DNA of 64,000 bases from LMUY01 sp965198565 (GTDB lineage Bacteria > Pseudomonadota > Alphaproteobacteria > Acetobacterales > Acetobacteraceae): positions 4,278,001 to 4,342,000 of the forward strand of contig OZ240665.1 in assembly GCA_965198565.1 (NCBI GenBank), in the 5' to 3' direction. The position numbers and the translations under genes were made by a program. The notes beneath the pieces were generated by a model that saw only the letters and a list, made by a program, of their open reading frames with translations, ran no database searches and was not told the origin of the DNA. This document shows positions 1 to 8,278 of this stretch, one piece after another (position 1 is the first letter of the stretch; every line of letters begins with the position of its first letter).

Positions 1-1220
1 ACCATGCCGTCGATATCGGCGCCGATGCCGATGAAGAGGCCGAACTCGGTGATGTTGCGGAGTTCGCCCTCGACCTCGGTGCCGACCGGGTGCAGCTCGA
101 CGAACTCTTCCCAGGGGTTGCGCTGGACCTGCTTGAGTCCGAGCGAGATGCGCCGCTTGGAGCTGTCGACGTCCAGCACCATGACGCCGACTTCCTGGCT
201 GGTGGAGACGATCTTGCCGGGGTGGACGTTTTTCTTGGTCCAGCTCATTTCGGAGACGTGGACCAGGCCTTCGACGCCGGGCTCGAGCTCCACGAAGGCG
301 CCGTAGTCGGTGATGTTGGTGACGCGGCCGGTGAACTTGGCGCCGGGCGGGTATTTCGCCGCGACACCTTCCCATGGGTCGGCCTCGAGCTGCTTCATGC
401 CGAGGCTGATGCGCTGGGTGTCGGCGTTGAAGCGGATGACCTGGACGCGGACCTGCTGGCCGATGGTGAGCGCCTCGGAGGGGTGGTTGATGCGGCGCCA
501 AGCGATGTCGGTGACGTGGAGCAGGCCGTCGACGCCGCCGAGGTCCACGAAGGCGCCGTAATCGGTGATGTTCTTCACCACGCCATCCAGGATCATGCCT
601 TCCTTGAGGCCCTGGATCAGCTCGGAGCGCTGCTCGGCGCGGGTTTCTTCCAGCACGGCGCGGCGGCTGACGACGATGTTGCCGCGGGCGCGGTCCATTT
701 TCAGGATTTGGAACGGCTGCGGGGTGCCCATGAGGGGGCCGACGTCGCGGACGGGGCGGATGTCCACCTGGCTGCCGGGGAGGAAGGCGACGGCGCCGCC
801 GAGGTCGACGGTGAAGCCGCCCTTGACCCGGCCGTAGATGGTGCCGTTGACGCGCTGCTGGGCCTCGAAGGCTTTTTCCAGGTTGGTCCAGGCCTCTTCG
901 CGCCGGGCCTTTTCGCGGGAGAGGACGATGGAGCCGTCGCGGTCCTCGTAGCGCTCGACGAACAGCTCGATGAGGTCGCCGGGCTTGACCTCGGGGGCGG
1001 CGCCGGGGGGGCCGAACTCCTTGAGGGCGACGCGGCCTTCGCTCTTGAGGCCGACGTCCACGATGGCGAATTCGTCGGTGAGGCGGAGGACGCGGCCGGT
1101 GACGACGGAGCCGTCAAAGCCGGTGTCGCGGCCGAGGGTCTCGTCGAGCAGGGAGGCGAAGTCCTCGTCGCCGGGGTTGTGGGAGGTGGAATAGTCGTAG
1201 GCGACGGCGCTGGATGCCAT
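1..1220 (-). CDS. rpsA: 30S ribosomal protein S1 (3' end outside window)
   Basis: Ribosomal protein S1 binds mRNA on the small subunit and helps initiate translation of leaders with weak Shine-Dalgarno sequences. About 406 residues are visible. They contain four S1 (OB-fold) repeats, roughly at residues 36-102, 120-185, 205-275 and 290-362, and the start of a fifth near 379. Typical S1 signatures are clear, e.g. ITDYGAFVDLGGVDGLLHV and its near-copy ITDYGAFVELEPGVEGLVHV in the next repeat. The ATG at 1220 is preceded by an AGGAAA ribosome-binding site. The C-terminal part lies beyond base 1. Its position downstream of aroA and cmk on the same strand is the classic proteobacterial arrangement and supports the assignment. 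Confidence 0.97.
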   Translation of the reverse strand, partial: MASSAVAYDYSTSHNPGDEDFASLLDETLGRDTGFDGSVVTGRVLRLTDEFAIVDVGLKSEGRVALKEFGPPGAAPEVKPGDLIELFVERYEDRDGSIVLSREKARREEAWTNLEKAFEAQQRVNGTIYGRVKGGFTVDLGGAVAFLPGSQVDIRPVRDVGPLMGTPQPFQILKMDRARGNIVVSRRAVLEETRAEQRSELIQGLKEGMILDGVVKNITDYGAFVDLGGVDGLLHVTDIAWRRINHPSEALTIGQQVRVQVIRFNADTQRISLGMKQLEADPWEGVAAKYPPGAKFTGRVTNITDYGAFVELEPGVEGLVHVSEMSWTKKNVHPGKIVSTSQEVGVMVLDVDSSKRRISLGLKQVQRNPWEEFVELHPVGTEVEGELRNITEFGLFIGIGADIDGM

Positions 1221-1480
1221 GGGGGTCGGGATTTCCTGTCGGGGGCGCGGGGTGGCGCCGGGGGTTTGCGCATCCGGGGAGGACACGGCTTGCCCACGAT
1301 GGTGGGCCGGGTTTCGGGGTCTGGGAGGGGAACACCACGCGCGGGTGGGGAGTGTCAAGGGGAAGCTGGTGGGTGGGATCGGTATTAAAGATAGTGCAGT
1401 GGTGGTTTGATACGGGGTGACGTTGTTAAAGGGACTGAGATGGCGCGTTCGGGGCGCATCTCCTAGCCGCGGGTTGATGT
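1221..1480 (-). promoter_or_regulatory. Leader region between cmk and rpsA with rpsA ribosome-binding site
   Basis: This 260-base gap separates the cmk stop from the rpsA start. An AGGAAA Shine-Dalgarno sequence lies at 1232-1237 on the minus strand, 11 bases before the rpsA ATG. The stretch around 1380-1430 is visibly AT-richer than its surroundings and is a plausible place for an rpsA-specific promoter, but I do not see a consensus -35/-10 pair. S1 leaders are often autoregulated in other bacteria; nothing specific to that is demonstrated here. Confidence 0.45.
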
Positions 1481-2113
1481 CTACCCTTTGGTGGGTGGGG
1501 TCCGGCGCTGGATGGCGGCCAAGGCGGCGGCGAAGGCCTGGTCGGGGGTCAGGGCGGTGGTGTCCAAGGTGACCGCGTCGGAGGCGGGGCGCAGCGGGGC
1601 GGCGGTCCGGGCGCGGTCCAGTTCGTCGCGGGACACCAGGTCTGCCGCTACGGCCGCGAGGTCGGTCTCGGGTTTGCGAGCCCGCAGTTCCCGCCAGCGG
1701 CGCTCGGCGCGCGCGGCCACGCTGGCGGTGACGAAGAGCTTCACGTCGGCGTTCGGGAAGATGACGGTGCCGATGTCGCGGCCGTCGAGCACGGCGCCGC
1801 CGTTGGTGGCGAAGCTGCGTTGGAAGGCGAGCAGGGCGGCGCGGACGGCGGGGATGGCGGCGACCTGGGCGCTGGCGGCGTCGGCGACCGGGCCGCGCAG
1901 GTCGGGGCGTTGCAGGTGCTCGGGGCGGAGGGCGGCGGCGGCTTGGGTTGCGGCCGCCGGGTCGGATGGGTCGGCGTCGGCGTCCAGCACGAGGCGGGCG
2001 ACGGCGCGGTAGAGCAGGCCGGTGTCGAGGTAGGGCAGGCCCAGCTCGGCGGCGAGACGGCGGGCCAGGGTGCCTTTGCCGGCGGCGGCGGGACCGTCGA
2101 TGGCGATGATCAC
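1481..2113 (-). CDS. cmk: Cytidylate kinase
   Basis: Phosphorylates CMP/dCMP to the diphosphate with ATP in pyrimidine nucleotide salvage. The 210-residue product has the P-loop GPAAAGKGT at residues 7-15, the LPYLDTGLLYRAVA substrate-binding stretch, the DGRDIGTVIFPNADVK motif and a lid with RWRELRARK, all typical of bacterial Cmk. The GTG start at 2113-2111 overlaps the aroA stop by GTGA, so translation is probably coupled to aroA. Length is slightly below the usual 220-230 residues, and no core motif is missing. It sits between aroA and rpsA as expected. Confidence 0.95.
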   Translation of the reverse strand: MIIAIDGPAAAGKGTLARRLAAELGLPYLDTGLLYRAVARLVLDADADPSDPAAATQAAAALRPEHLQRPDLRGPVADAASAQVAAIPAVRAALLAFQRSFATNGGAVLDGRDIGTVIFPNADVKLFVTASVAARAERRWRELRARKPETDLAAVAADLVSRDELDRARTAAPLRPASDAVTLDTTALTPDQAFAAALAAIQRRTPPTKG

Positions 2114-3435
2114 GCGATGTCCGCCCCGAGGCTGCGCATCCGCGCGGCGAAGGCAGGGAAGCTGGTTTCGATGAAGCCGGCGTCGTCGACCGCGACGGGG
2201 GCCTCGGTCGCCTGACCCAGCACCAGGGCGCTCATGGCGAGGCGATGGTCCATGTGGGTGGCGATGGTGCAGCCGCCGGGGAGATGAGCGGCGCCTTGCA
2301 CCAGCAGGTCGTCGCCCTCCACCGCCACTGTTGCACCGGCCGCCTGGAGCATGGCGGCGGTGGCGGCCAGGCGGTCGCTTTCCTTCACGCGGAGTTCGGC
2401 CAGGCCGCACATGCGCGTCGTGCCCGCGGCGAGCGCGGCCGCCACGGCGAGAACCGGGAACTCGTCGATCATGGACGGGGCGCGCTCGGGGGGCACGTCC
2501 ACCGCGCGCAGGGGAGAGTGGCGCACCACGAGGTCGCCCACCGGCTCGCCCCCCTGGGTGCGCTCGGCGGTGATGGTCAGGTCGGCGCCCATCTCGCGCA
2601 GGGTGTGCAGCAGGCCGGTGCGCAGCGGGTTGAGGCCGACGGCGGCGATCGTGACGGATGAGCCCGGGACCAGCAGCGCTGCGACCAGGGGGAACGCGGC
2701 GGAGGAGGGGTCGCCGGGGACGGTGATGTCCCGGCCGCGCAGCTCGGGCTGGCCGGCGAGGGTGATGACGCGGCCGGCGCCCAAGGTTTCGACCGACAGC
2801 TCGGCGCCAAAGTGGCGCAGCATGTTCTCGCTGTGGTCGCGGGTGGCGCTCGCCTCCTCCACCACGGTCTGGCCGCGGGCATTCAGGCCCGCCAGCAGCA
2901 CGGCCGATTTCACCTGCGCCGACGGGACCGGCACCCGGTAGTGCAGCGGCATGGCCTCCGCCGCGCCGCGGATGGCGAGCGGCAGCCGGCCCCCTGCCCG
3001 GCCGCTGAACTGGCCCCCGCATTGCAGGAGCGGCTGCGTCACGCGCTGCATCGGGCGGCGGCGCAGGCTGGCGTCGCCGGTTAGAACGGCGAATAGGTCG
3101 TGGCTGGCTAGGATGCCGGCCAGCAGCCGGGCCGCGGTGCCGGAATTGCCCATGTCGAGGACGTCGTCGGGTTCGGCGAGGCCGCCGATGCCGCGCCCGG
3201 CTACGCACCAGACGGCGCCCTCCTGCCAGATTTCGGCGCCCAGCGCCTGCATCGCCGCCGCGGTGCGCAGCACGTCTTCGCCTTCGAGCAGGCCTTCAAT
3301 GCGCGTTTGCCCGATGGCCAAGGCGCCGAACATCAGCGCCCGGTGGCTGATCGACTTGTCGCCGGGCACGTGGAGCGACCCGGCGAGCGGGCCTTTGGGT
3401 TTGCGGGCGGTCAGCGGCTGGACGGGAGCCATCAT
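2110..3435 (-). CDS. aroA: 3-phosphoshikimate 1-carboxyvinyltransferase (EPSP synthase)
   Basis: Transfers the enolpyruvyl group of PEP to shikimate-3-phosphate, the sixth step of the shikimate pathway. The protein has 441 residues (440 if the second of two adjacent ATGs is used). It carries PGDKSISHR at about 24-32, the GNSGTAARL segment, the ATRDHSENML motif and the C-terminal KESDR and DHRLAMS motifs. The overall pattern (GSLHVPGDKSISHRALMFG, ATRDHSENML) resembles the class II enzymes such as Agrobacterium CP4. The loop reads NSGT rather than the NAAT of CP4, so the glyphosate-tolerance alanine of CP4 is not present here. First gene of the aroA-cmk-rpsA group. Confidence 0.96.
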   Translation of the reverse strand: MMAPVQPLTARKPKGPLAGSLHVPGDKSISHRALMFGALAIGQTRIEGLLEGEDVLRTAAAMQALGAEIWQEGAVWCVAGRGIGGLAEPDDVLDMGNSGTAARLLAGILASHDLFAVLTGDASLRRRPMQRVTQPLLQCGGQFSGRAGGRLPLAIRGAAEAMPLHYRVPVPSAQVKSAVLLAGLNARGQTVVEEASATRDHSENMLRHFGAELSVETLGAGRVITLAGQPELRGRDITVPGDPSSAAFPLVAALLVPGSSVTIAAVGLNPLRTGLLHTLREMGADLTITAERTQGGEPVGDLVVRHSPLRAVDVPPERAPSMIDEFPVLAVAAALAAGTTRMCGLAELRVKESDRLAATAAMLQAAGATVAVEGDDLLVQGAAHLPGGCTIATHMDHRLAMSALVLGQATEAPVAVDDAGFIETSFPAFAARMRSLGADIA

Positions 3436-3561
3436 TCGGCCCGCCTAGCAGGGCTGGTCCGCTTTGAACAGCAGCCTGTTTGACAGCGCGGCGCGACGAT
3501 GGCATGGGGCGCGCCCTCTGGCGTTATGCGCCGGAACCCCGAAGCCTAGGAGCGCAGCGGC

Positions 3562-3891
3562 ATGGCGAAGCCTGAACTCGGCACCAAGCGCGTCTGCGTT
3601 GCGTGTGGCGCCCGGTTTTACGACCTGACCAGAACCCCGGCTGCCTGCCCCAAATGTGGCACCGAGCAGCCGCCCGACCAGCCCCGCGCGCGCCGGCCTG
3701 GCGGCAACGTGGTCGAGGAGCGCCGCTTGAAGAAGGTGGTGGTGGCCGACGACGCGGACGTGGAGGTGGAAGCGGCCGAGGACGAGGCGGACGAGGGGGT
3801 CCTGGAAGACGCGAGCGAGTTGGAAGACGACGCCGACGCGATTCCGGACGAGATCGAAGTCGAGCCGGAGGCGGACGACACGGAGCGCTAG
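3562..3891 (+). CDS. FYDLN-type acidic zinc-ribbon protein (TIGR02300 family)
   Basis: A 109-residue protein. The N-terminal half has two CxxC pairs (CVACG near residues 11-15, CPKCG near 30-34) flanking the sequence ARFYDLTRTP, which is the hallmark of the TIGR02300/FYDLN_acid family found mainly in alphaproteobacteria. The C-terminal half is strongly acidic, with long Glu/Asp stretches. The function of the family is not established; a small zinc-binding protein with an acidic tail is all the sequence shows. Divergent from aroA with about 125 bases between the starts, so each probably has its own promoter in that gap. Confidence 0.9.
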   Translation: MAKPELGTKRVCVACGARFYDLTRTPAACPKCGTEQPPDQPRARRPGGNVVEERRLKKVVVADDADVEVEAAEDEADEGVLEDASELEDDADAIPDEIEVEPEADDTER

Positions 3892-3903
3892 CCGCTCGGC
3901 TGA

Positions 3904-4944
3904 GTGGGCCCATGGCCAGCGCGCGTGGCAGGGGCGCGTGGCAGGTTGGTTAAACTGCGCAGGAGGCGTGCAACGGGCGCGCGGATTGCCGCGTTGTTGG
4001 CCGGCATGCTTGATACCCCAAACGATGGCGAGACCGAGCGCCTGACCGACCTTGCCCGCCTTGTGCAGGCAACCGGCTATCATTTCATAACCCCCACTCC
4101 GACGACGCATGCCCGGGTCAATGCTCGGCCGGGCGGTGCGATGGCGCGAACCGTTCGAGACGTGTTCGGTTGGAGCCGGCCGTTCGAGAAGGCGGTTGTG
4201 CCGCAAGCGGTGCTGGGCGCGATGGCCGAGGCAAGTGCTCTGGTCGGGCAGGACGATGGGTTGTGGCGCAGCACGGTCCGGCTTGCATCGCTCGATGGGC
4301 TGCTGTTGATGCATTCGGCGTTTCCGACCCTCGCACCTGACTCGGTGTTCTTCGGGCCAGATACCTACCGGTTCGCCCAGGCCATCCTGCCGCACCTGCA
4401 AATCGGGGGTGGCCGTGCGATCGACATCGGGTGTGGCTCTGGCGCCGGGGCCATCCTCATTGCGCGGGCGAGCCCTGGCGCGGATGTATTCGCGGTCGAC
4501 ATCAATGCACGCGCCCTGAGATTTACCGCCGCCAACGCGGTTCTGGCGGGGGTGTCGCTGCGGCCGGTTCACAGCGACCTGTTGGCCGGCGTCGATGGCG
4601 CGTTCGACCTCATCGTGGCCAATCCGCCGTATCTGGTCGACCCGGGGGAGCGGGCGTATCGCCACGGCGGCGGCCCGCTCGGTGCGGGGCTGTCATTGGA
4701 CATCGTTGCCGCCGCATGCGACCGGCTCGCGCCAGGTGGCCGTTTGGTGCTCTACACTGGCGCCGCGATCATCGATGGCACGGACCCGCTGTTCGAAGCC
4801 GCTGCTGCCCATTTGGCGCGGCGTGGCCTGGACTGGAGCTATCGCGAGGTCGATCCCGACGTGTTCGGGGAGGAACTGGAGCGCGGCGTCTACGTTGCAG
4901 CCGACCGGATCGCGGCGGTGGTTCTGGAGGTTCGAAAACCCTAG
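3904..4944 (+). CDS. Class I SAM-dependent methyltransferase (PrmC/HemK-like fold)
   Basis: Predicted soluble methyltransferase. The SAM-binding region has AIDIGCGSGAGAILIARA (motif I), FAVDINARALRFTAANA, and the NPPY catalytic motif in FDLIVANPPYLVDPGERAY, which is typical of enzymes that methylate planar nitrogens (PrmC, RsmC-like). The N-terminal 150 residues are not a clear PrmC helper domain, and a true prmC would normally sit next to prfA, so the substrate is unknown. The start is uncertain: the ATG at 3904 gives 346 residues, and a TTG at 3946 would remove 14. The next gene, an iron-dependent heme-oxygenase-like enzyme, begins about 100 bases downstream on the same strand, suggesting a functional pair. 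Confidence 0.75.
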   Translation: MGPWPARVAGARGRLVKLRRRRATGARIAALLAGMLDTPNDGETERLTDLARLVQATGYHFITPTPTTHARVNARPGGAMARTVRDVFGWSRPFEKAVVPQAVLGAMAEASALVGQDDGLWRSTVRLASLDGLLLMHSAFPTLAPDSVFFGPDTYRFAQAILPHLQIGGGRAIDIGCGSGAGAILIARASPGADVFAVDINARALRFTAANAVLAGVSLRPVHSDLLAGVDGAFDLIVANPPYLVDPGERAYRHGGGPLGAGLSLDIVAAACDRLAPGGRLVLYTGAAIIDGTDPLFEAAAAHLARRGLDWSYREVDPDVFGEELERGVYVAADRIAAVVLEVRKP

Positions 4945-5047
4945 AGCTTGCATCGGCCGCAAACCTGTTGCGGCAACCGACTTTTCAGAGGCATGCCCGG
5001 GTCCGTTGACGGTGCCGGATGCAAACGATGGGACGAGGAAACACCCT

Positions 5048-5929
5048 ATGCCCGATGGCAGTCTTTCCGTTGCGCTTGGCCAGGACGATCGCTGGCACCG
5101 CCGGTTGGCGGCGTTCAATGCCGCTCGGTTCACCCCCGGCTTGCCCCATGACGGATGGGAGCAGGAGGTGGAAATCCAAGCGGCCATCTTGATCGAGGAA
5201 GGCCATTGGCTGGAGCAGCAACGTGCCGCGGTGATCGATCGCGCGGCGGAGGCTCCGCTTGAGCCGGATGGCTTCGTCGCCTGGTTCGAGCAGTTGGAGC
5301 ATCGTGGCCCTGGGCAAAACGACCCGTTGTTTGCATGGCTCGCCGAGCAGGCCAACATGGAGGAGATGCGCTGGTTCCTGCAGCAGGAGGTTGCGGGCGA
5401 GGCCGGGTTCGACGACCTGACGGCGCTGACCCAGCTCCGCCTGCCAACCCCCGCCAAGCTCGAGCTGGCTCGCAACTACTGGGACGAGATGGGGCGGGGT
5501 AACGAGAAGGGCATGCACGGCCCGATGCTGGCGCATCTTGCCACCAAGCTGGACCTCCACCCGACGGTCGAGTCGACCGTTTGGGAGGCGCTGGCGCTGG
5601 CAAACACCATGGCCGGCTTGGCTGGCAACCGACGCTATGCGTTCCACTCGGTTGGCGCGCTCGGCGTGATCGAGCAAACGGCGCCGAGCCGCGCCAAGCT
5701 GGTTGGCGAGGGCCTGCGCCGGCTTGGCGTGAGTGCCAAGGATCGGCACTATTTCGATCTTCACGCCATTTTGGATATCAAGCACAGCGCGGCTTGGAAT
5801 GCCGAGGCGGCCTGGCCGCTGGTGAAGCTCAACCCGGAGTTTGCGCCCGCCTTGGCTGAAGGCGCGCTCATGCGCCTGGAATGTGGTGCTGCGTGTTTCC
5901 GGCGTTACCGGCAAGCGTTTGGGCTTTGA
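5048..5929 (+). CDS. Iron-containing redox enzyme family protein (heme-oxygenase-like di-iron fold)
   Basis: A 293-residue, mostly helical protein with the signature of the heme-oxygenase-like diiron oxidase group (PF14518-type). It has a QQEVAGEAGFDDL segment, then NYWDEMGRGNEKGMHGPML (the Y-x-D-E-x-G...H pattern that provides metal ligands), then HSVGALGVIEQTAP and a late YFDLHAILDIKHSAAW segment with further His/Asp ligands. Characterised relatives oxidise, cleave or N-oxygenate small molecules, often as tailoring or stress enzymes; the substrate here cannot be told. The ATG at 5048 has a good AGGA ribosome-binding site. It follows the methyltransferase without an obvious terminator. Confidence 0.8.
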   Translation: MPDGSLSVALGQDDRWHRRLAAFNAARFTPGLPHDGWEQEVEIQAAILIEEGHWLEQQRAAVIDRAAEAPLEPDGFVAWFEQLEHRGPGQNDPLFAWLAEQANMEEMRWFLQQEVAGEAGFDDLTALTQLRLPTPAKLELARNYWDEMGRGNEKGMHGPMLAHLATKLDLHPTVESTVWEALALANTMAGLAGNRRYAFHSVGALGVIEQTAPSRAKLVGEGLRRLGVSAKDRHYFDLHAILDIKHSAAWNAEAAWPLVKLNPEFAPALAEGALMRLECGAACFRRYRQAFGL

Positions 5930-5966
5930 AGGATCTTTCGCGCGGTATCTGAGCGCGTTAGTTCGT

Positions 5967-6010
5967 TTAGAGCATGATTGCTTCTGATAGGCGAAGCAAT
6001 CATGCTCTAA
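5967..6010. repeat. 18-bp perfect inverted repeat
   Basis: The arm at 5967-5984 begins TTAGAGCATGATTGC and is perfectly complementary to 5993-6010, with an 8-base loop. It lies 37 bases after the iron-enzyme stop, so it could act as a transcription terminator. There is no clean U tract. A second perfect hairpin (11-bp stem) follows at 6036-6060. Both look like members of genome-dispersed palindrome families. Confidence 0.7.
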
Positions 6011-6035
6011 CTCTTTGTTTGAGAGGCTGATTCAC

Positions 6036-6060
6036 GCATCAGGTTGTTTCAACCTGATGC
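6036..6060. repeat. 11-bp-stem palindrome (GCATCAGGTTG / CAACCTGATGC)
   Basis: A perfect stem 6036-6046 / 6050-6060 with a TTT loop. It lies between convergent genes (iron enzyme on plus, chemoreceptor on minus) and could terminate transcription from both sides. The base composition is AT-richer than the flanking genes, which suggests a dispersed intergenic element, not part of either gene. Confidence 0.6.
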
Positions 6061-6071
6061 GATCAGGCTCT

Positions 6072-6192
6072 AGCGATGCCATGGAACCGCACCCATCCGT
6101 ACGGTGCGTTGCGTTTGGCAACGCACCGTCGAGCGGCTTGCGGTGCGGTGCCAAAGCGCACCACACCCTACGAGGTTTGTGGGACGGCATAG
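6072..6192. repeat. Dispersed element B, copy 1
   Basis: The longest copy of a repeat also found at 8182-8273 and 11774-11803. It starts AGCGATGCCATGGAACCGCA, holds an extra 12-bp perfect hairpin (6101-6112 / 6118-6129, ACGGTGCGTTGC), and then the core hairpin GTGCGGTGC-CAAA-GCGCACCACAC (6144-6167) followed by CCTACGAGG. It ends 24 bases past the chemoreceptor stop codon. Confidence 0.75.
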
Positions 6193-6216
6193 GCGTCGTT
6201 TGTTGGAAACGCTTTG

Positions 6217-8100
6217 CTAGGCGGCGCGGCTCCAGTCGTTAGGGGCGTGACCATCTTGGGCGGATGGCTCGAGTTGGAAACGACCGGTGAGGCGTGCGAG
6301 TGCTTCGGCCTCGTTGGCCAGCGCGCGAGCCGCGGCGGTGCTCTGTTCGACCATGGCCGCGTTCTGCTGGGTGGTTTGGTCCATTTGGTTGACGGCGGTG
6401 TTGACCTCGGTGAGCCCCGTGGACTGCTCCTGCGCCGAGGCGGCAATCTCGTTGGTCACCTCATGGACTTTCTTGACCTGCTCGACGATGCGCATCAGGG
6501 CGGCACCCGTGCTGCGGACGAGCTTCACACCGGAACCCACTTGGTTGGACGAGGTGGAGATCAGCGCCTTGATCTCCTTTGCCGCTCCCGCTGAGCGCTG
6601 CGCGAGTGCGCGCACTTCGCTGGCGACCACGGCAAAGCCGCGTCCTGCGTCGCCTGCGCGCGCCGCCTCTACCCCGGCGTTCAGAGCCAGCAAGTTGGTC
6701 TGGAACGCGATTTCGTCGATCACGCCGATGATCTCGCTGATTTGGCGTGACGACGCCTCGATTTCACCCATGGCTTGCACCGCCTGCTGAACGATCTCGC
6801 CGGATTGCTCGGCGTCCGACTTGGTCTGCGCCACCACGTCGCGGGCTTCCTTGGCGCCTTGCGCAGTACGTCGTACCGTTGCAGTGACCTCGTCCAAGGC
6901 TGCGGCGGTTTCCTCCAGGCTGGCCGCTTGCTGTTCCGTGCGGCGGCTCATGTCGTCAGAGGCCTGGGCGATCTGTTCGGTGCCGGCGCGGATGGCCGAC
7001 GTGGTCTCGATAACACTGCCCAGCAGGTCATGCAGTTGGGCGCTGGTGCTGTTCAGGTTGGCCCTGAGGGTTTCGTAGGCCGGCGGCAGCGTGCTCGTTA
7101 GGCGGAAGCTCAGATCTCCGGCGGCCAGGCGCTCCAACCCGGCGCCGATCGAGTTCACCACCAGCGTTGCCGCCTCCGTGGCGGCCGTCTGTTGAGCGGC
7201 CAGCGCCACCCGGGCATCTTCGTCGACGCGGCGTGCGCGCTCTTCCTCGCGTTGCTGCCGCTCGACCTGGGCGGCGATCGCGTTCGTCTTGAGCACGTCG
7301 ATGGCCTGCGCCATGGCGCCGATTTCGTCGCGCCGGCCGAGCGCAGGGACGAGGATGCTGTGATCGCCGCTGGCCAGACGTTGCACGACGGCTGTCATCG
7401 CCACAACCGGCTTGGCAATGGTGCGGGTTAGCAACAAGGCCAGGCCGATCGCGGCCGCAATCGCCATCACGCCGCCCCATAGGAGCGTTTGCCGCGCTTG
7501 GCTCTCGGCTCGGTCGAAGTTCTCGGTGCTTTCCGCAATACTGGCCGTTAAGTTCTGGTCGAAGGTTGCGGAAGCCGCTTCGAACCTATCCCTGAGTGGC
7601 TTGCCTGTCCGCTGCTGCGTCGCGGCGACCGCCTTGTCACGCGTTGCGGGATCGCTCGCCCAGCGGATTTCAGGCTCCGCGATGTCGGTGAACCACGCAC
7701 TGGTGGACTGCTCGATCTGGTCGATCAGCGGGAGGTTTTCCGGTTTCGTGATGATCCGCCTGAGGCTCTGGAGGGTTTGCGCGAGCGGTTGCTGAACGGC
7801 CTTGTACCGCTCGAGCTGAGCGATGTCTCCACTGATGATGTAGCCGCGCAAAGACGATTCTGCGTCAATCATCAACCTGACGACGTATCTGAGTTCGACC
7901 CTGACCTCCATGCCGTGACGGAGGTTGCGATTCGTTTGACCCAAGCTCATCAGTGCGCGGTCGTTCACAAAGCTGACCGTCAGCATGGTCGCTATGACCA
8001 GCCCGAAAGCCAGAAAAAGCTTGGTGCGAAGGCGTAAACTTCCTAGCTTGGACATTCGAATGGCTCCAGCACGGCGCGAAAATGCGTGTCTGTCGGCCAT
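6217..8100 (-). CDS. Methyl-accepting chemotaxis protein with CHASE3-like sensor domain
   Basis: Transmembrane chemoreceptor that would control CheA. Order: a cytoplasmic start, a membrane segment near residues 26-46, a periplasmic helical region (about 48-205) resembling CHASE3 (AESSLRGYIISGD pattern), a second membrane segment near 209-228, a HAMP domain, a second HAMP-like region near 320-370, and the signalling domain with the hairpin tip EAARAGDAGRGFAVVASEVR. The C-terminus lacks the usual EEF/WEEF-type methyltransferase-tethering tail. Length is 627 residues from 8100; the ATG at 8055 (MSKLGSLRL) leaves a more typical N-terminus and may be the true start. No che genes are nearby, so it is an orphan receptor. 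Element B copies flank it. Confidence 0.9.
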   Translation of the reverse strand: MADRHAFSRRAGAIRMSKLGSLRLRTKLFLAFGLVIATMLTVSFVNDRALMSLGQTNRNLRHGMEVRVELRYVVRLMIDAESSLRGYIISGDIAQLERYKAVQQPLAQTLQSLRRIITKPENLPLIDQIEQSTSAWFTDIAEPEIRWASDPATRDKAVAATQQRTGKPLRDRFEAASATFDQNLTASIAESTENFDRAESQARQTLLWGGVMAIAAAIGLALLLTRTIAKPVVAMTAVVQRLASGDHSILVPALGRRDEIGAMAQAIDVLKTNAIAAQVERQQREEERARRVDEDARVALAAQQTAATEAATLVVNSIGAGLERLAAGDLSFRLTSTLPPAYETLRANLNSTSAQLHDLLGSVIETTSAIRAGTEQIAQASDDMSRRTEQQAASLEETAAALDEVTATVRRTAQGAKEARDVVAQTKSDAEQSGEIVQQAVQAMGEIEASSRQISEIIGVIDEIAFQTNLLALNAGVEAARAGDAGRGFAVVASEVRALAQRSAGAAKEIKALISTSSNQVGSGVKLVRSTGAALMRIVEQVKKVHEVTNEIAASAQEQSTGLTEVNTAVNQMDQTTQQNAAMVEQSTAAARALANEAEALARLTGRFQLEPSAQDGHAPNDWSRAA

Positions 8101-8181
8101 GTTACCGGCGAAGGCTTTGCAACAGGTTAAAGCCTGGCGTTTTTGTCGGTCTCGGGCCAGGCTCGGCAGCTATACTCGTAC

Positions 8182-8273
8182 AGCGATGCCATGGAACCGC
8201 ACCTATCGGTACGCCGCGCGCGGTGCGGTGCCAAAGCGCACCGCACCCTACGATGTTCGTAGGGCGGCATAGG
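8182..8273. repeat. Dispersed element B, copy 2
   Basis: Direct-orientation copy of the repeat at 6072-6192, lacking the inner 12-bp hairpin. The core hairpin GTGCGGTGC-CAAA-GCGCACCGCAC is perfect here (8224-8247). It ends 5 bases from the uvrC stop codon, so it sits at the 3' end of uvrC and upstream of the chemoreceptor gene. Confidence 0.75.
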
Positions 8274-8278
8274 ATGCT

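Noticed and set aside
90..1388. 432-codon open frame antisense to rpsA
   Set aside because: Mirrors the S1 repeats in a low-complexity Asp/Val/Gly/Ala pattern; not a gene.
2110..3435. Glyphosate-tolerant EPSP synthase
   Set aside because: Class II-like overall, but the loop has Gly (NSGT) where the CP4 enzyme has its tolerance Ala; tolerance cannot be claimed.
3904..4944. prmC (release-factor glutamine methyltransferase)
   Set aside because: The NPPY motif fits, but there is no prfA neighbour and the N-terminal domain does not clearly match PrmC.
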